This document shows positions 36,102-45,795 of a DNA stretch of 64,000 nucleotides, piece after piece (positions within the stretch are counted from its first letter, which is position 1; each line of letters opens with the position of its first letter). The stretch is from Massilia sp. Leaf139 (GTDB lineage: Bacteria > Pseudomonadota > Gammaproteobacteria > Burkholderiales > Burkholderiaceae_D), in NCBI RefSeq assembly GCF_001424165.1, contig NZ_LMOJ01000025.1, positions 640,134-704,133 on the forward strand, read 5' to 3'. The position numbers and the translations under genes were made by a program. The notes below the pieces were generated by a model. It made no database searches, was not told the origin of the DNA, and worked only from the letters and a program-made list of their open reading frames with translations.

Positions 36102-36177
36102 TTCAAATCTCAAAAGCTTAACTGGCGCATAATAGTCGCGCAGTACAACCCTTCAAGTCAGCGCATAAGAGGTGATC

Positions 36178-36366
36178 ATGGCCAAAACCAACTTCCAATA
36201 CGAGAAGCGGCAACGGGAACTGGAAAAGAAGCGCAAGGCAGAAGAAAAAGCCAAGCGGAAAGCGGAAGCGAAGAATCACCCGGAAGGGGAGGCAATGACG
36301 ACGGAAGCGTCGGACGAGGCCGAAGTCGAGGCAAATGAGGATGCGCAGGAGACGCAAACACCGTGA
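36178..36366 (+). CDS. Small highly charged conserved protein
   Basis: 62 residues. MAKTNFQYEKRQRELEKKRKAEEKAKRK is a basic, probably helical head; the tail is acidic (EASDEAEVEANEDAQE). AAGAGGTG precedes the ATG at 36178; an ATG two codons earlier is less well spaced. A possible -10 CATAAT lies at 36128-36133. Very similar short Lys/Glu-rich proteins occur in Burkholderiales as conserved hypotheticals. A coiled coil or nucleic-acid contact is plausible, but the function is unknown. Confidence 0.75.
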   Translation: MAKTNFQYEKRQRELEKKRKAEEKAKRKAEAKNHPEGEAMTTEASDEAEVEANEDAQETQTP

Positions 36367-36375
36367 TGTGATTTC

Positions 36376-36603
36376 GTAGGGTGGGGCGTGGCGGGGAATT
36401 CGTGCAGCATGCTGCCCGCCCGCGAAGCGCCCTGCCCGACAGGGCAGGGCGCGAGTGCCCACGCGGATGCGGCTGTTGATCATTCGCGCGGCATGCAATA
36501 TCGCTCGTGACAATTCCAATTTTTACGACAACGCGCCGCTGTGTTGGCTTCGATGGAAGCTAACACAGCGGCGCGGTTACGCGTGGGCATGCCCACCCTA
36601 CAT
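36376..36603. repeat. Large compound palindromic repeat, TAGGGTGGGC family (copy 4)
   Basis: CGTAGGGTGGGG..GTGCCCACGCG on the left faces CGCGTGGGCATGCCCACCCTAC on the right. Inside is a GCCCTGCC/GGCAGGGC hairpin (near 36430-36450) and a separate near-perfect 22-bp hairpin at 36532-36575. It fills the gap between convergent genes. Confidence 0.8.
36532..36575. repeat. Near-perfect long hairpin inside the compound repeat
   Basis: CGCGCCGCTGTGTT-GGCTTC faces GAAGCT-AACACAGCGGCGCG around GATG, with one mismatch over about 20 pairs. No T-run follows, so it is not an ordinary terminator. Confidence 0.8.
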
Positions 36604-36634
36604 GGCAACGGGATGCATGGGCATCCCGAATCCC

Positions 36635-39600
36635 TTACATGCTTTCCTTTGCCGTAACCGGCATGACCTCGACAATCTCCTCGTGCCCCTTGGCAAACCA
36701 CTTGCGGGCGCGCTTGCCGATACTGTCGAGATAGCTGTACGCCACCGGCACCACCACCAGGGTCAGCAGGGTCGAGGTGATCACGCCGCCGATCACGGCG
36801 CGGCCCATCGGCGCCTGCGTTTCTCCGCCGTCGCCGGCGCCGATCGCCATCGGCAGCATGCCGAAGATCATCGCCAGGGTCGTCATCAGGATCGGACGCA
36901 AACGCACTTGTCCCGCTTCCAGGATCGCCGCGAACTGGCCTTTACCCTCGCGCTGGCCGTGGTTGGCGAAGTCGACCAGCAGGATCGCGTTCTTGGTGAC
37001 CAGGCCCATCAGCATCACCACGCCGATCACCGAGAACACGTTCAGGGTGCTGCCCGTCGCCAGCAGCGCCAGCAGCACGCCGATGAGCGACATCGGCAGC
37101 GACATCATGATCGCGATCGGCTGCAGGAAGCTGCCGAACTGCGAAGCCAGCACCAGGTAGATGAAGATGATCGCGATCGCGATGGCCGAACCGAAGTTGG
37201 CCATGGTTTCGGCCATCTGCTGGGCGTCGCCGCCGACGTCGAAGCGCACGCCTTCCGGCAGTTCGATGGAATCCATCGCCTTCTTGATGTCGGCGTTCAC
37301 GTCGCCCGAAGGACGGCCCTCGATGCCGGCGTAGATCGCCACCCGGCGTTCCAGCGCCTGGCGTTTCAGCACCTGCGGGCTGAACGAGGGCACGAATTCG
37401 ACCACCTGGCGCAGCGGCACCATGATCGGGTTGCCGGCCGCGTCCATCCGCGAGGACGCCAGCGACAGGTCGGCCAGATCCGCGACCTTCTGGCGGCTGC
37501 TGCGCGGCAGCTGGACGTTGACCTCGTAGTTCTGGCCGTCCGGCGCCAGCCACTGGCTGATCTGGTCGCCGCCCACGAAGGGACGCAGCGCCGCACCGAC
37601 CTGCGCCACCGACAGGCCCAGGTCGCTGGCCAGCTCGTTGTTGATCTTGATGACGGTGGCCGGGTTCGCGCCCTCCTGGCTGTACTCGATGTCGGCCACG
37701 CCTTTGATCGCCCGCATCTTGTCCATCAGCTTGTGCGCGGCGGCGTCGAGTTTGGCTTCGTCGCGGCCGAGAATCGCGATGAAGATCGGCTTGTTACCGA
37801 CCGACATGGTGATGCCGGCGATCGAGGACAGGCGTTCGCGGATCACCGCCTCCATCTCTTCCTGCGAGCGCCGTTTGGTCTTCTTCACATCGGTCAGCTT
37901 CAGGATGACCTGGGCGCTGTTATGGCCTTCGTAGACGCCGATGGCGCTGCTGATCGCGTCGATCTCCTTGTAGTCGCGCAGCGCTTCTTCCACCTGCTTC
38001 ACCTTGCCGTCGGTGTAGGCCAGGCTCGAGCCGACCGGCGTCTTGAAGCGCATCTCGATGAAGCCGTTGTCGGTCTTCGGCGCGAACTCGCCGCCGATCA
38101 TCGGGATCAGGAACAGGCTGCCGACAAAAACACCGAGGGCCAGCGCCAGCGTCGCTTTCCGCCAGCGCAGGGCCAGCGCCAGCACGCGGCCGTAGATCAC
38201 GTGCACGTGCTCGATGCCGATCTCGATCTTGGCCATCGCGCGGCCCAGCCACGGTACGTACTTGAAGCGGTCTTTCACCGGATCGGGCCACACCGAGGAC
38301 AGCATCGGGTCGAGCGTGAAGGAGACGAACAGCGACACCAGCACGGCCACCGCCACCGTCACCCCGAACTGCAGGAAGAAGCGGCCGATAATGCCATCCA
38401 TGAAGGCGATCGGCACGAACACGGCGACGATGGCGAAGGTGGTGGCCATCACGGCCAGGCCGATCTCGTTGGTGCCTTCCTCGGCCGCGCGCAGGTGGCT
38501 CTTGCCCATGCCGAGGTGGCGCACGATGTTCTCGCGTACCACGATCGCATCGTCGATCAAGAGGCCGATGCACAGCGACAGCGCCATCAGCGTCAGGAAG
38601 TTCAGGGTGAAGCCGAAGTAGCGCATCGCGATGAAGGAGGCGAGCACCGAGATCGGCAAGGTCAGGCCCGTGATGACCGTGCTGCGCCAGGAGTGCAGGA
38701 ACAGGAACACGATCACCATGGTGAGAATGGCGCCCTCGATGATGGTGCGCTTGACGTTGTCGAGCTGCTGCTGGACGGTGGTCGACTGGTCGTCCATCAC
38801 GCGGAACTGGACGTCGGCCGGCATGGTCTTGCGCAGCTGTTCGACCATCTTCATGATGCCGGTGCCGACTTCCACGGTGTTCGCGTCCTGCACCTTGGTG
38901 ACGTCGAGCGAGATGGCGCGCACGCCGTTCACACGCGAGATCGAGGTCTCCTCGCGTTCGCCGTCGACCACTTCGGCCACCTGCGACAGGTAGACCGGGC
39001 CGCTGGCGCGGCGTGCCACGATGATGTTGTTGAACTCGCGCGCATCCTTCATCTTGCCCTCGACCCGCACCAGGCGCTCGGCCGCGCCGTACTGCAGGTT
39101 GCCGGCCGGGAGATTGGTGTTGGTCGCCTGGATCGCGCGCAGCACTTCGTCGATGCCGATGTTCTGGCTGCGCAGCTGTTCGGGCTTCACATGCACCAGG
39201 ATCTGACGCCGCGCGACGCCGCCGGTGCGCACTTCGCCCACGCCCGCGACGCTCTGCAGGCGCTTGACGATGACCTGCTCGGCCAGCGTCGACAGCGCGC
39301 GCATGTCGCGCTCGCTGGAGGTGACCGACAGGCGCACGATCGGCTGCTGGTTCTCGCCGTCGGCGCGGATCACGAAGGGTTCCTTGACCTCCTTCGGGAA
39401 GCCGGGACGCACGCGCGCCACCTTGTCGCGCAGATCCTGCATCGCCTTGTCCATGTTGGTGGCGATGTGGAATTCGATCGAGACGCCGCTGCGGCCTTCC
39501 CACGAGTTACTGCGGATGTTCTTGATGCCGCTGACGGTATTGATGGTTTCTTCCATCGGCCGCGTGACATCGTTCTCGACCTGTTCCGGCGAGGCGCCCG

Positions 39601-39754
39601 GATACTGGGTCTCGACCCAGGCGAAGGGGATATCGACATTGGGCATGCTTTCCACGCCCAGCGAACGGTAGGAGAACAGGCCGAGCACCATCAGGCCGAC
39701 CATGACCATGGTGGCGAAGACAGGGTGGCGAATACTGACTTTGGTGATCCACAT
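36635..39754 (-). CDS. RND efflux transporter permease (HAE1/AcrB family)
   Basis: 1039 residues, full length. The N-terminus SIRHPVFATMVMVGLMVLGLFSY is the first transmembrane helix; two large periplasmic loops and twelve helices follow. The proton-relay aspartates are in GLLIDDAIVVREN, and the duplicate helix region SLPMSLIGVLLAL and VVMLMGLVTKNAILLVDF is complete. With the adaptor gene 4 nt upstream it forms a tripartite pump for drugs or other amphiphiles; no TolC-type outer-membrane gene follows, so it must borrow one. Confidence 0.94.
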   Translation of the reverse strand: MWITKVSIRHPVFATMVMVGLMVLGLFSYRSLGVESMPNVDIPFAWVETQYPGASPEQVENDVTRPMEETINTVSGIKNIRSNSWEGRSGVSIEFHIATNMDKAMQDLRDKVARVRPGFPKEVKEPFVIRADGENQQPIVRLSVTSSERDMRALSTLAEQVIVKRLQSVAGVGEVRTGGVARRQILVHVKPEQLRSQNIGIDEVLRAIQATNTNLPAGNLQYGAAERLVRVEGKMKDAREFNNIIVARRASGPVYLSQVAEVVDGEREETSISRVNGVRAISLDVTKVQDANTVEVGTGIMKMVEQLRKTMPADVQFRVMDDQSTTVQQQLDNVKRTIIEGAILTMVIVFLFLHSWRSTVITGLTLPISVLASFIAMRYFGFTLNFLTLMALSLCIGLLIDDAIVVRENIVRHLGMGKSHLRAAEEGTNEIGLAVMATTFAIVAVFVPIAFMDGIIGRFFLQFGVTVAVAVLVSLFVSFTLDPMLSSVWPDPVKDRFKYVPWLGRAMAKIEIGIEHVHVIYGRVLALALRWRKATLALALGVFVGSLFLIPMIGGEFAPKTDNGFIEMRFKTPVGSSLAYTDGKVKQVEEALRDYKEIDAISSAIGVYEGHNSAQVILKLTDVKKTKRRSQEEMEAVIRERLSSIAGITMSVGNKPIFIAILGRDEAKLDAAAHKLMDKMRAIKGVADIEYSQEGANPATVIKINNELASDLGLSVAQVGAALRPFVGGDQISQWLAPDGQNYEVNVQLPRSSRQKVADLADLSLASSRMDAAGNPIMVPLRQVVEFVPSFSPQVLKRQALERRVAIYAGIEGRPSGDVNADIKKAMDSIELPEGVRFDVGGDAQQMAETMANFGSAIAIAIIFIYLVLASQFGSFLQPIAIMMSLPMSLIGVLLALLATGSTLNVFSVIGVVMLMGLVTKNAILLVDFANHGQREGKGQFAAILEAGQVRLRPILMTTLAMIFGMLPMAIGAGDGGETQAPMGRAVIGGVITSTLLTLVVVPVAYSYLDSIGKRARKWFAKGHEEIVEVMPVTAKESM

Positions 39755-39758
39755 GGCC

Positions 39759-40973
39759 TTAGTCCTTCTTCGCCAGGGTCGCGACAGCCGGCGCCGCGGT
39801 CGCGGGCGCAGCCAGCTTCACCGCGCTGCCGGGCTTGACGCCGTCGAGCGGCACGGCCAGCAGCACCGCGCCGGCGTCCACGCCGCCGGTCACTTCGGCC
39901 AGGCCTTCGTCGTCGCTGCGCATGCCCAGCTGCACCGGCTGGGCGACTACTTTACCGCTGTCGACGCGGTAGACCACGTCGCGCGCGCCGTCCTTGCGCA
40001 GGGCGGCGAGCGGCACGATCGGCCGCGCCGCCGATTTCTCGGTCGTGATTTCGCCCTTGGCGAACATGCCGGCGCGCAGCAGGCCGTCGTCGTTGGCCAC
40101 GCTGATATATACCAGCATCGAGCGCGAGCCGGCCTCGGTGGCCGGATTGATGCGCGCCACCTTGCCGGAGAACGCGCGGCCGTTGAAGCCGTCGACCTTG
40201 AAGCGCACGTCCTGGCCGACTTTCACGCGCGGGATGTCGGAGGCCGGCACTTGCGCGTCGAGCGTCAGGTGCTGCAGGTCGACGATGGCCATCACCGGGC
40301 TGTCGGGCGAGAGCTTTTCGCCGGCCTGCACGAAGCGCTTGCTGACCACGCCCGACAGCGGCGCGCGGATGAGCGTGTCGTTCAGGGCGATGCGCGCCAG
40401 GTCGAGCTGGGCGCGCGCCGCGTCGACCGCCGCCTGCGCCAGTTCGACGCCGTTGCGCGTCGTGTCGAAGGAGCTTTGCGAGATGTAGTTCTGCTTGAGC
40501 AGGGCCTGGCTGTTCGCTTCGTTCTTGGTGGCCAGGGACAGGCGCGCCGTGGCTTCCTTCAGCAGCGCCGCCTGCTGGGCCACGCGGGCGCGCGCGTCGG
40601 CGTCGTCCAGGCGCGCGATGACCTGGCCGGCCGCCACGTTCATGCCTTCGCGCACGCTCGTCTCCAGCACCACGCCCGAGACCTTCGACTTGACGGTGGC
40701 CTGCGACAGCGGTGCAAGCGAGCCCGACAGCGGCAGGCGCAGCGCCAGTTCGCGCGACTCGACCGTGACGACATCGTTGCGGGCCAGTTCGAAGACGACC
40801 GGTTTTTCAGGCTTTTTCGCCGCCGCCGCGGCTGGCGCCGGCGCCTTTCCCTGCAGGGCGTACCAGCCGCCGCCGGCCAGGGCCACGACGGCCAGCGCGA
40901 TGGCCGGTTTGCGCCAGCGGCGCCGGGTGGGGAGGGGAGTGGCGGTGCCGAGCGGCAGGGTTTCGATTTTCAT
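39759..40973 (-). CDS. RND efflux periplasmic adaptor (membrane fusion protein)
   Basis: 404 residues. A membrane anchor near 20-40 (ALAVVALAGGGWYAL) with no lipobox Cys, a lipoyl half (LSGSLAPLSQATVKSKVSGVV, EGMNVAAGQVIARLD), a helical hairpin, the second lipoyl half (IRAPLSGVVSKRFVQAGEKL) and beta-barrel domains. It links the permease to an outer-membrane channel. It is first in the operon, with the permease start 4 nt after its stop. The ATG at 40973 was chosen because the extension before it shows no family sequence. Confidence 0.93.
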   Translation of the reverse strand: MKIETLPLGTATPLPTRRRWRKPAIALAVVALAGGGWYALQGKAPAPAAAAAKKPEKPVVFELARNDVVTVESRELALRLPLSGSLAPLSQATVKSKVSGVVLETSVREGMNVAAGQVIARLDDADARARVAQQAALLKEATARLSLATKNEANSQALLKQNYISQSSFDTTRNGVELAQAAVDAARAQLDLARIALNDTLIRAPLSGVVSKRFVQAGEKLSPDSPVMAIVDLQHLTLDAQVPASDIPRVKVGQDVRFKVDGFNGRAFSGKVARINPATEAGSRSMLVYISVANDDGLLRAGMFAKGEITTEKSAARPIVPLAALRKDGARDVVYRVDSGKVVAQPVQLGMRSDDEGLAEVTGGVDAGAVLLAVPLDGVKPGSAVKLAAPATAAPAVATLAKKD

Positions 40974-41283
40974 GGCGGCCGTTGTTTGAGTTGTTGAGCG
41001 CGGGAATAGGGAGCGCGCGTGCTCCACCTGGTGGGAGGCGAAGCTCCGTGCGCATGGTGGGGACTATAGAAATTGACAAGTCCCGGCGCCATCGGAATGC
41101 GACAAGCAGTGAATTCCGGACGCTGAAGTGCAGAAAAGGCGGACGGAACGCAGTCGCCTACCGGGCCGTTCATGCGCTTGGCTTACCTTTGCGTGTGCGC
41201 AAACGAAATCGGGCGGGCGCCGACAAGAATGAGGCGGTCAGGGCGCGGCGTCGCCCTCGTTTCATTCGAGAAAAGGATCCTTC
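40974..41283. promoter_or_regulatory. Divergent promoter region between the RND operon and a GGDEF-EAL gene
   Basis: 310 bases with no gene. Both transcripts must start here. TATAGT on the minus strand near 41059-41064 is a possible -10, but its -35 is poor. No local regulator gene lies next to the pump. Confidence 0.4.
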
Positions 41284-43437
41284 GTGAGCAGCGAATTGCC
41301 TGAGCCGCCCCTGTCCGCCATTCCCGGCGGCCCGGCGCGTGAAGCGCTGGATTGGCTCTACCGCTTCGTCGCGGCGATCGAGCTCAGCCCTGCGGTGGCC
41401 GTGCACAGCCAGGATCGGCAAGGGGTGGTGCGCTTCTGGAACCGCGCCTGCGCCGAGCTCACCGGCATTTCCGCCGACGAGGCGGTCGGCCAGCCTTTCA
41501 CGGAGCTCGTCCGGCACCTGGGCGGGCAGGACGAATTCGACGCGGTCATGGCCTCGGTCTGGCGCAGCGGCGAGGCGGTCAAGGCGCGCGAGTGGCATGT
41601 CGAACTGCGCGACGGGCGCCGTTTGTGGCTGCAGTCGAGCCATTTTCCGATTCCGGAAAACGGCGAGACACGGCAAGTGTTCTGCATGGAAGTCGACGTC
41701 ACCGCGCGTAAAGAGCTCGAAGATTCGCTGCGCCAGGCCGGCCAGGTGTTCGACCATGCGCGCGACGCCATCCTGCTGGTCGACCGCGAGCACCGCGTGT
41801 TGGCCGCCAACCGCGCCTATGTCGAGCTGACTGGTTATATGGTGGAAGAAGTGGTCGGCGCGGAACTGCCGAGCCTGCAGCTGGGCGTGCAGGATCGCGC
41901 CTTCTACGACCGCCTGCGCGAGCAGCTCGACGGCCACCAGCACTGGGAAGGAGAACTGTGGGGCGTGCGGCGCGACGGCAGCACGATCCCGATCCGCGCG
42001 GCCCTGTCGCCCATCACCGACGTGAGTGGGGCGGTCACCAGCTATATGGTGATGCTGACCGACATCAGCGAGCGCCACCGCGCCGTCGAGCAGGCGCGCC
42101 ACCAGGCCGAGCACGACGCGCTGACCGGGCTGCCGAACCGGATCCTCTTCATGGATCGGCTCGAGCAGGCGCTGGCGAGCGCCGCGCGGCGCCGCCATCA
42201 GTTCGCCTTGATGTTCATCGACCTCGACCATTTCAAGGCGATCAACGACAACCACGGCCACGAGGTCGGCGACGCCGTGCTGCAGGAAGTGGCGCAGCGG
42301 CTGCGGCGTTGCGTGCGGCGGGTCGATACCGTCAGCCGGCTCGGCGGCGACGAATTCGTCGTGCTGCTGGCCGATATCGGCGGGGTCGACCAGGCGGCCC
42401 ATGTGGCGGCCACGATCATGCAATCGGTGGCGCGGCCGATCGCAGCCCAGGCCGGCTCGGTGGCGCTGTCGGTGTCGATCGGCATCGCCATCTGCCCGAG
42501 CGACGGCGACGACCCGAAAACCCTGCTGCGCCATGCGGACGTGGCGATGTACCACGCCAAGGAAAGCGGCCGCAGCGCCTTCCAGTTCTTCAGCCAGGAA
42601 ATGAATTCGCGCGTGCTCGAGCGCGTGCAGATGGAGAACCGGCTGCGCCAGGCCCTGGAAAACGGCGAATTCGAACTCGAGTACCAGCCCGAGATCGACA
42701 TCGGCAGCGGCCGCACGGTCGGCTTCGAGGCGCTGATCCGCTGGCGCGACCCCGAGCGCGGCCGCCTGCTGCCCGAGGCCTTCATCGGCGCGGCCGAAGA
42801 ATCCGGGCTCATCGTCCCGATCGGGCAATGGGTGCTTCTTGAGGCCTGCCGCCAGGGGCGGCGCTGGCACGACGCCGGCTTTCCCGTGGTGGTGGCGGTC
42901 AACCTGTCGAACGTCCAGTTCGTCCACGACGACCTGCTGCGCTTCGTCGACGAGGCCTTGCAGAGCTCAGGCCTGGCGCCCGAATTCCTCGACCTCGAGA
43001 TCACCGAGAAGACCATCATGAACGGCGACGCGGCCACCCTCGCCACCGTCAATACCCTGCGCGGACGCGGCGTGCATCTGACCATCGACGACTTCGGCAC
43101 CGGCTTTTCCAGCCTCGCCAGCCTGCGCCGCTTCCCGCTGTCGAAACTCAAAATCGACCGCAGCTTCATCGAGGACATCGTCGGCGAGCCCGATGGCGCG
43201 GCCATGATACCCGCCATCATCGCCCTGGCGCGCAGCCTCCGGCTGAAGGTGATCGCGGAAGGGGTGGAAACCGCCGAGCAGCTGCACTACCTGCGCCAGC
43301 ACGGCTGCGACGAATACCAGGGGTTTTATGCGGGCGACGGCGCCGGCGCCGGCGACGCCACGGGCACGCCGCCCGGCCTGGCGCCGTCCGACCCGGTACC
43401 GCCCGCGTTGCCGCCCCCTATACGCCCGCCTCCATGA
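41284..43437 (+). CDS. Cytosolic PAS-PAS-GGDEF-EAL cyclic di-GMP protein
   Basis: 717 residues; GTG start preceded by AAAAGGA. Two PAS domains (about 25-140 and 145-265), GGDEF (RLGGDEF intact, I-site RRVD five residues before it) and EAL (GFEALIRW, LEITEKTIM, DDFGTGFSSL). No transmembrane helices. The end is odd: after CDEYQGFYAG, where most EAL proteins continue with a SRPL-type segment, a low-complexity Gly/Ala then Pro tail of about 35 residues runs to the stop. Neither other frame restores the usual ending, so it does not look like a simple frameshift. It overlaps the convergent gene by 20 nt. Confidence 0.93.
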   Translation: MSSELPEPPLSAIPGGPAREALDWLYRFVAAIELSPAVAVHSQDRQGVVRFWNRACAELTGISADEAVGQPFTELVRHLGGQDEFDAVMASVWRSGEAVKAREWHVELRDGRRLWLQSSHFPIPENGETRQVFCMEVDVTARKELEDSLRQAGQVFDHARDAILLVDREHRVLAANRAYVELTGYMVEEVVGAELPSLQLGVQDRAFYDRLREQLDGHQHWEGELWGVRRDGSTIPIRAALSPITDVSGAVTSYMVMLTDISERHRAVEQARHQAEHDALTGLPNRILFMDRLEQALASAARRRHQFALMFIDLDHFKAINDNHGHEVGDAVLQEVAQRLRRCVRRVDTVSRLGGDEFVVLLADIGGVDQAAHVAATIMQSVARPIAAQAGSVALSVSIGIAICPSDGDDPKTLLRHADVAMYHAKESGRSAFQFFSQEMNSRVLERVQMENRLRQALENGEFELEYQPEIDIGSGRTVGFEALIRWRDPERGRLLPEAFIGAAEESGLIVPIGQWVLLEACRQGRRWHDAGFPVVVAVNLSNVQFVHDDLLRFVDEALQSSGLAPEFLDLEITEKTIMNGDAATLATVNTLRGRGVHLTIDDFGTGFSSLASLRRFPLSKLKIDRSFIEDIVGEPDGAAMIPAIIALARSLRLKVIAEGVETAEQLHYLRQHGCDEYQGFYAGDGAGAGDATGTPPGLAPSDPVPPALPPPIRPPP

Positions 43438-44392
43438 GGCCGTGACTCAGGTCGTAGAGGCGGATGCGCGCCAGCACCTGGCCATGGTCGGAGGCTTCTG
43501 GCAGTTCGAGATCGAGGTGATCGTTCAGGTAGAGCACGTCGACCACCTCGCCGATCGCATTGGGCAGGGCGCCGTTGAATTCCTCCGACACCAGGATGTG
43601 GTCGATGGTCGAATAGTGGCCCTCGTGCACGCTCGAAAAGCCGAGGTGGCGCGCATGATCGGCGCGGCGTTGCACCTGGCTGGCGTCATACAGGCGGTCG
43701 CCCAGCGGCGTGCCGGCGCCCAGCACGATGCTGGTCGTGACCGAATCGGCCACGTCGTTGAAGTCGCCCAGCACCACGCGCGGGCGGCGGTTGGCGCGGC
43801 CCATTTCGGTCAACAGCACGCGCAGCGCCGCCGCCTCGGTGCCGCGCCGGATCAGCGAGCGCAGGCAGGCCAGCGCGTACAGGGCCGGGTCTTCGCCGGT
43901 GTCGCCGGTACGGTAGTCGGGCCGGCGCGACTTCAAATGCACCACCACCACGTCCACCAGCACGTCGGGCGAGACCGTGACCACCGCGTGCAGCGGCGCG
44001 CGGGTGAAGCGGGCGGCATCGCGGCTGCCTACCGGCAGTTCGATCCCGCGCGGGAAGTCGACCATTGGCTGGGCGGCGCCGCTCAGGGGCAGGCGCGACA
44101 CCAGGGCCACGCTCGGCGTCAGGCGCAGCGCGGCCGGATCGGGGTCGAAGCCGAGGTGATAGGCTTCGCGGTAACGCTTCGTCCGCGCCAGCACTTCCTT
44201 CAGCGTCGCCTGCGAAAAAATTTCCTGGAAGCCGATGACGTCGGCATCGAGCAGGTCGAGCTGATGGGCCGTCCAGTTCAGCTTGGCCTCGTATTCCTGG
44301 GGCGTGGTGGGCAGCAAGTTGTCGTAGAGCTTCACACTTGGCGGCGCCAGGTTGCATACGTTAAACGTGGCAAAGCGTATTTCTTGCTGCAT
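43418..44392 (-). CDS. Endonuclease/exonuclease/phosphatase (EEP) family protein
   Basis: 324 residues. RFATFNVCNL, DVIGFQEIF (metal-binding Glu), VVHLKSRRPDY, VVLGDFNDVADS (Asp/Asn pair) and SDHGQVLARI with the catalytic DH are the EEP landmarks. No signal peptide is seen, so it is probably cytosolic. The substrate (nucleic acid, phosphoester or lipid) is not predictable. Its 3' end overlaps the convergent GGDEF-EAL gene. Confidence 0.85.
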   Translation of the reverse strand: MQQEIRFATFNVCNLAPPSVKLYDNLLPTTPQEYEAKLNWTAHQLDLLDADVIGFQEIFSQATLKEVLARTKRYREAYHLGFDPDPAALRLTPSVALVSRLPLSGAAQPMVDFPRGIELPVGSRDAARFTRAPLHAVVTVSPDVLVDVVVVHLKSRRPDYRTGDTGEDPALYALACLRSLIRRGTEAAALRVLLTEMGRANRRPRVVLGDFNDVADSVTTSIVLGAGTPLGDRLYDASQVQRRADHARHLGFSSVHEGHYSTIDHILVSEEFNGALPNAIGEVVDVLYLNDHLDLELPEASDHGQVLARIRLYDLSHGLMEAGV

Positions 44393-44430
44393 AATAGAAA
44401 CCCTTTATTCCAGTGTTTAGCGTATCACGC

Positions 44431-44922
44431 ATGGCCAAGAAAGAGCACGTGTCCGAGACACCCGCCACCGGGTTCCTGCGCAAGCATGCGGTGAGTTTTA
44501 CCGAGCATCCCTATGCCTATGAAGAACACGGCGGCACCGCGGTGTCCGCGCGCGCCCTCGGCGTCCCCGAGCACGACGTCGTCAAGACCCTGGTGATGCA
44601 GGATGAGGCGGCGCGCCCGCTGATCGTGCTGATGCACGGCGACTGCAAGGTCTCGACCAAGAACCTGGCGCGCGCGATCGGCTGCAAGTCGGTCGAGCCA
44701 TGCAAACCTGAGGTGGCCCAGCGCCATTCGGGCTACCTGGTCGGCGGCACCTCTCCCTTCGGCACGCGCAAGGCGATGCCGGTCTACGTCGAGGAATCGA
44801 TCCTCGGGCTGGAAAAGATTTATATCAACGGCGGCCGCCGCGGCTACCTGGTCGGCATCGCCCCCGGCGTGCTGACCGACGTGCTCGGCGCCAAACCGGT
44901 GCAGTGCGCACTGGCCGACTGA
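44431..44922 (+). CDS. ybaK: Cys-tRNA(Pro)/Cys-tRNA(Cys) deacylase YbaK
   Basis: 163 residues. TKNLARAIGCKSV, GYLVGGTSPFGTRK (with the conserved Lys in the KNLAR region and the GGxSPxG loop) are typical of YbaK. It clears mischarged Cys-tRNA(Pro) in trans. The ATG at 44431 begins the family sequence; a few residues of upstream frame are ignored. Confidence 0.93.
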   Translation: MAKKEHVSETPATGFLRKHAVSFTEHPYAYEEHGGTAVSARALGVPEHDVVKTLVMQDEAARPLIVLMHGDCKVSTKNLARAIGCKSVEPCKPEVAQRHSGYLVGGTSPFGTRKAMPVYVEESILGLEKIYINGGRRGYLVGIAPGVLTDVLGAKPVQCALAD

Positions 44923-45006
44923 CCCGCCGACTGACTACCGCCGCCCGCCCGGCTGGTGTATATTCACGAGCCCGCCGGAGGGACATAACAGAGAGACAAC
45001 ATCATC

Positions 45007-45627
45007 ATGAATACCCTGATTGCCACCATTGCCGCCTACCTGATCGGTTCGATTTCGTTTGCCGTCGTGATGAGCCGCGTCTTCGGCCTGTCCGACCCGC
45101 GCACCTACGGCTCGAAAAACCCCGGCGCGACCAATGTGCTGCGCAGCGGCAGCAAGAAAGCGGCGATCGCCACCCTGATCGGCGACGGCGCCAAGGGCTG
45201 GCTGGCCGTCTTCCTGGCGGTCAAGCTCGGCCCTGACTACGGCATCGACGACGCCGGCATCGCGCTGGTCGCCATCGCCGTCTTCCTTGGCCACCTGTTC
45301 CCGGTCTTCTTCCGCTTCGTCGGCGGCAAGGGCGTCGCCACTGCGCTGGGCGTGCTGCTCGGCCTGAACGTCTGGCTGGGCCTGGCCACCCTGGTGACCT
45401 GGCTGGTGGTCGCCTACACCTTCCGCTATTCCTCGCTGGCCGCCCTGATCGCCGCCGTCTTCGCGCCGTTCTACTACGGCCTGCTGTTCGGCGTGAACGA
45501 GATCCTGTTCGCCGTTGTGGCCATGAGCTCGCTGCTGCTGTGGCGCCACAGCACCAACATCGGCAACCTTATCGCCGGCAAGGAATCGCGCATCGGCAGC
45601 AAGGCCGCCGGCGCGAAGAAGAGGTAA
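45007..45627 (+). CDS. plsY: Glycerol-3-phosphate acyltransferase PlsY
   Basis: 206 residues. Inner-membrane protein with about five helices. The three active-site motifs are present: [32 protein letters not shown] and [21 protein letters not shown]. It acylates glycerol-3-phosphate from acyl-phosphate in the first step of phospholipid synthesis. It lies 84 nt after ybaK on the same strand. Confidence 0.95.
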   Translation: MNTLIATIAAYLIGSISFAVVMSRVFGLSDPRTYGSKNPGATNVLRSGSKKAAIATLIGDGAKGWLAVFLAVKLGPDYGIDDAGIALVAIAVFLGHLFPVFFRFVGGKGVATALGVLLGLNVWLGLATLVTWLVVAYTFRYSSLAALIAAVFAPFYYGLLFGVNEILFAVVAMSSLLLWRHSTNIGNLIAGKESRIGSKAAGAKKR

Positions 45628-45629
45628 GC

Positions 45630-45680
45630 TGTAGGGTGGGCGGGGGAGATCAGTCCAGTGGACTGATTTCCCGCTCACGC
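45630..45680. repeat. Partial TAGGGTGGGC family repeat (copy 5)
   Basis: GTAGGGTGGGCGGG directly follows plsY, then a perfect palindrome CAGTCCA/TGGACTG (about 45651-45664) and CACGCG. Only one arm of the usual element is clear. Confidence 0.6.
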
Positions 45681-45795
45681 GTTCAACCGGCGTACGAATA
45701 GCCGTTCACCCCCGTTGATTCCTTCATAAGCATCCCCACATACCGCCAAAGCTGGCGCACTCTGCGCCGGCACCTAATCAGGAAGGCGGTGCAGC

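Noticed and set aside
36455-39838. 1127-residue open frame antisense to the RND permease
   Set aside because: Low-complexity His/Arg/Asp/Gln composition is typical of antisense frames in high-GC genomes; the permease on the other strand is certain.
43328-43437. Frameshift at the end of the second GGDEF-EAL gene
   Set aside because: The other two frames give Arg-rich or His/Gly-rich sequence that does not restore a typical EAL ending, so a simple frameshift is not supported.
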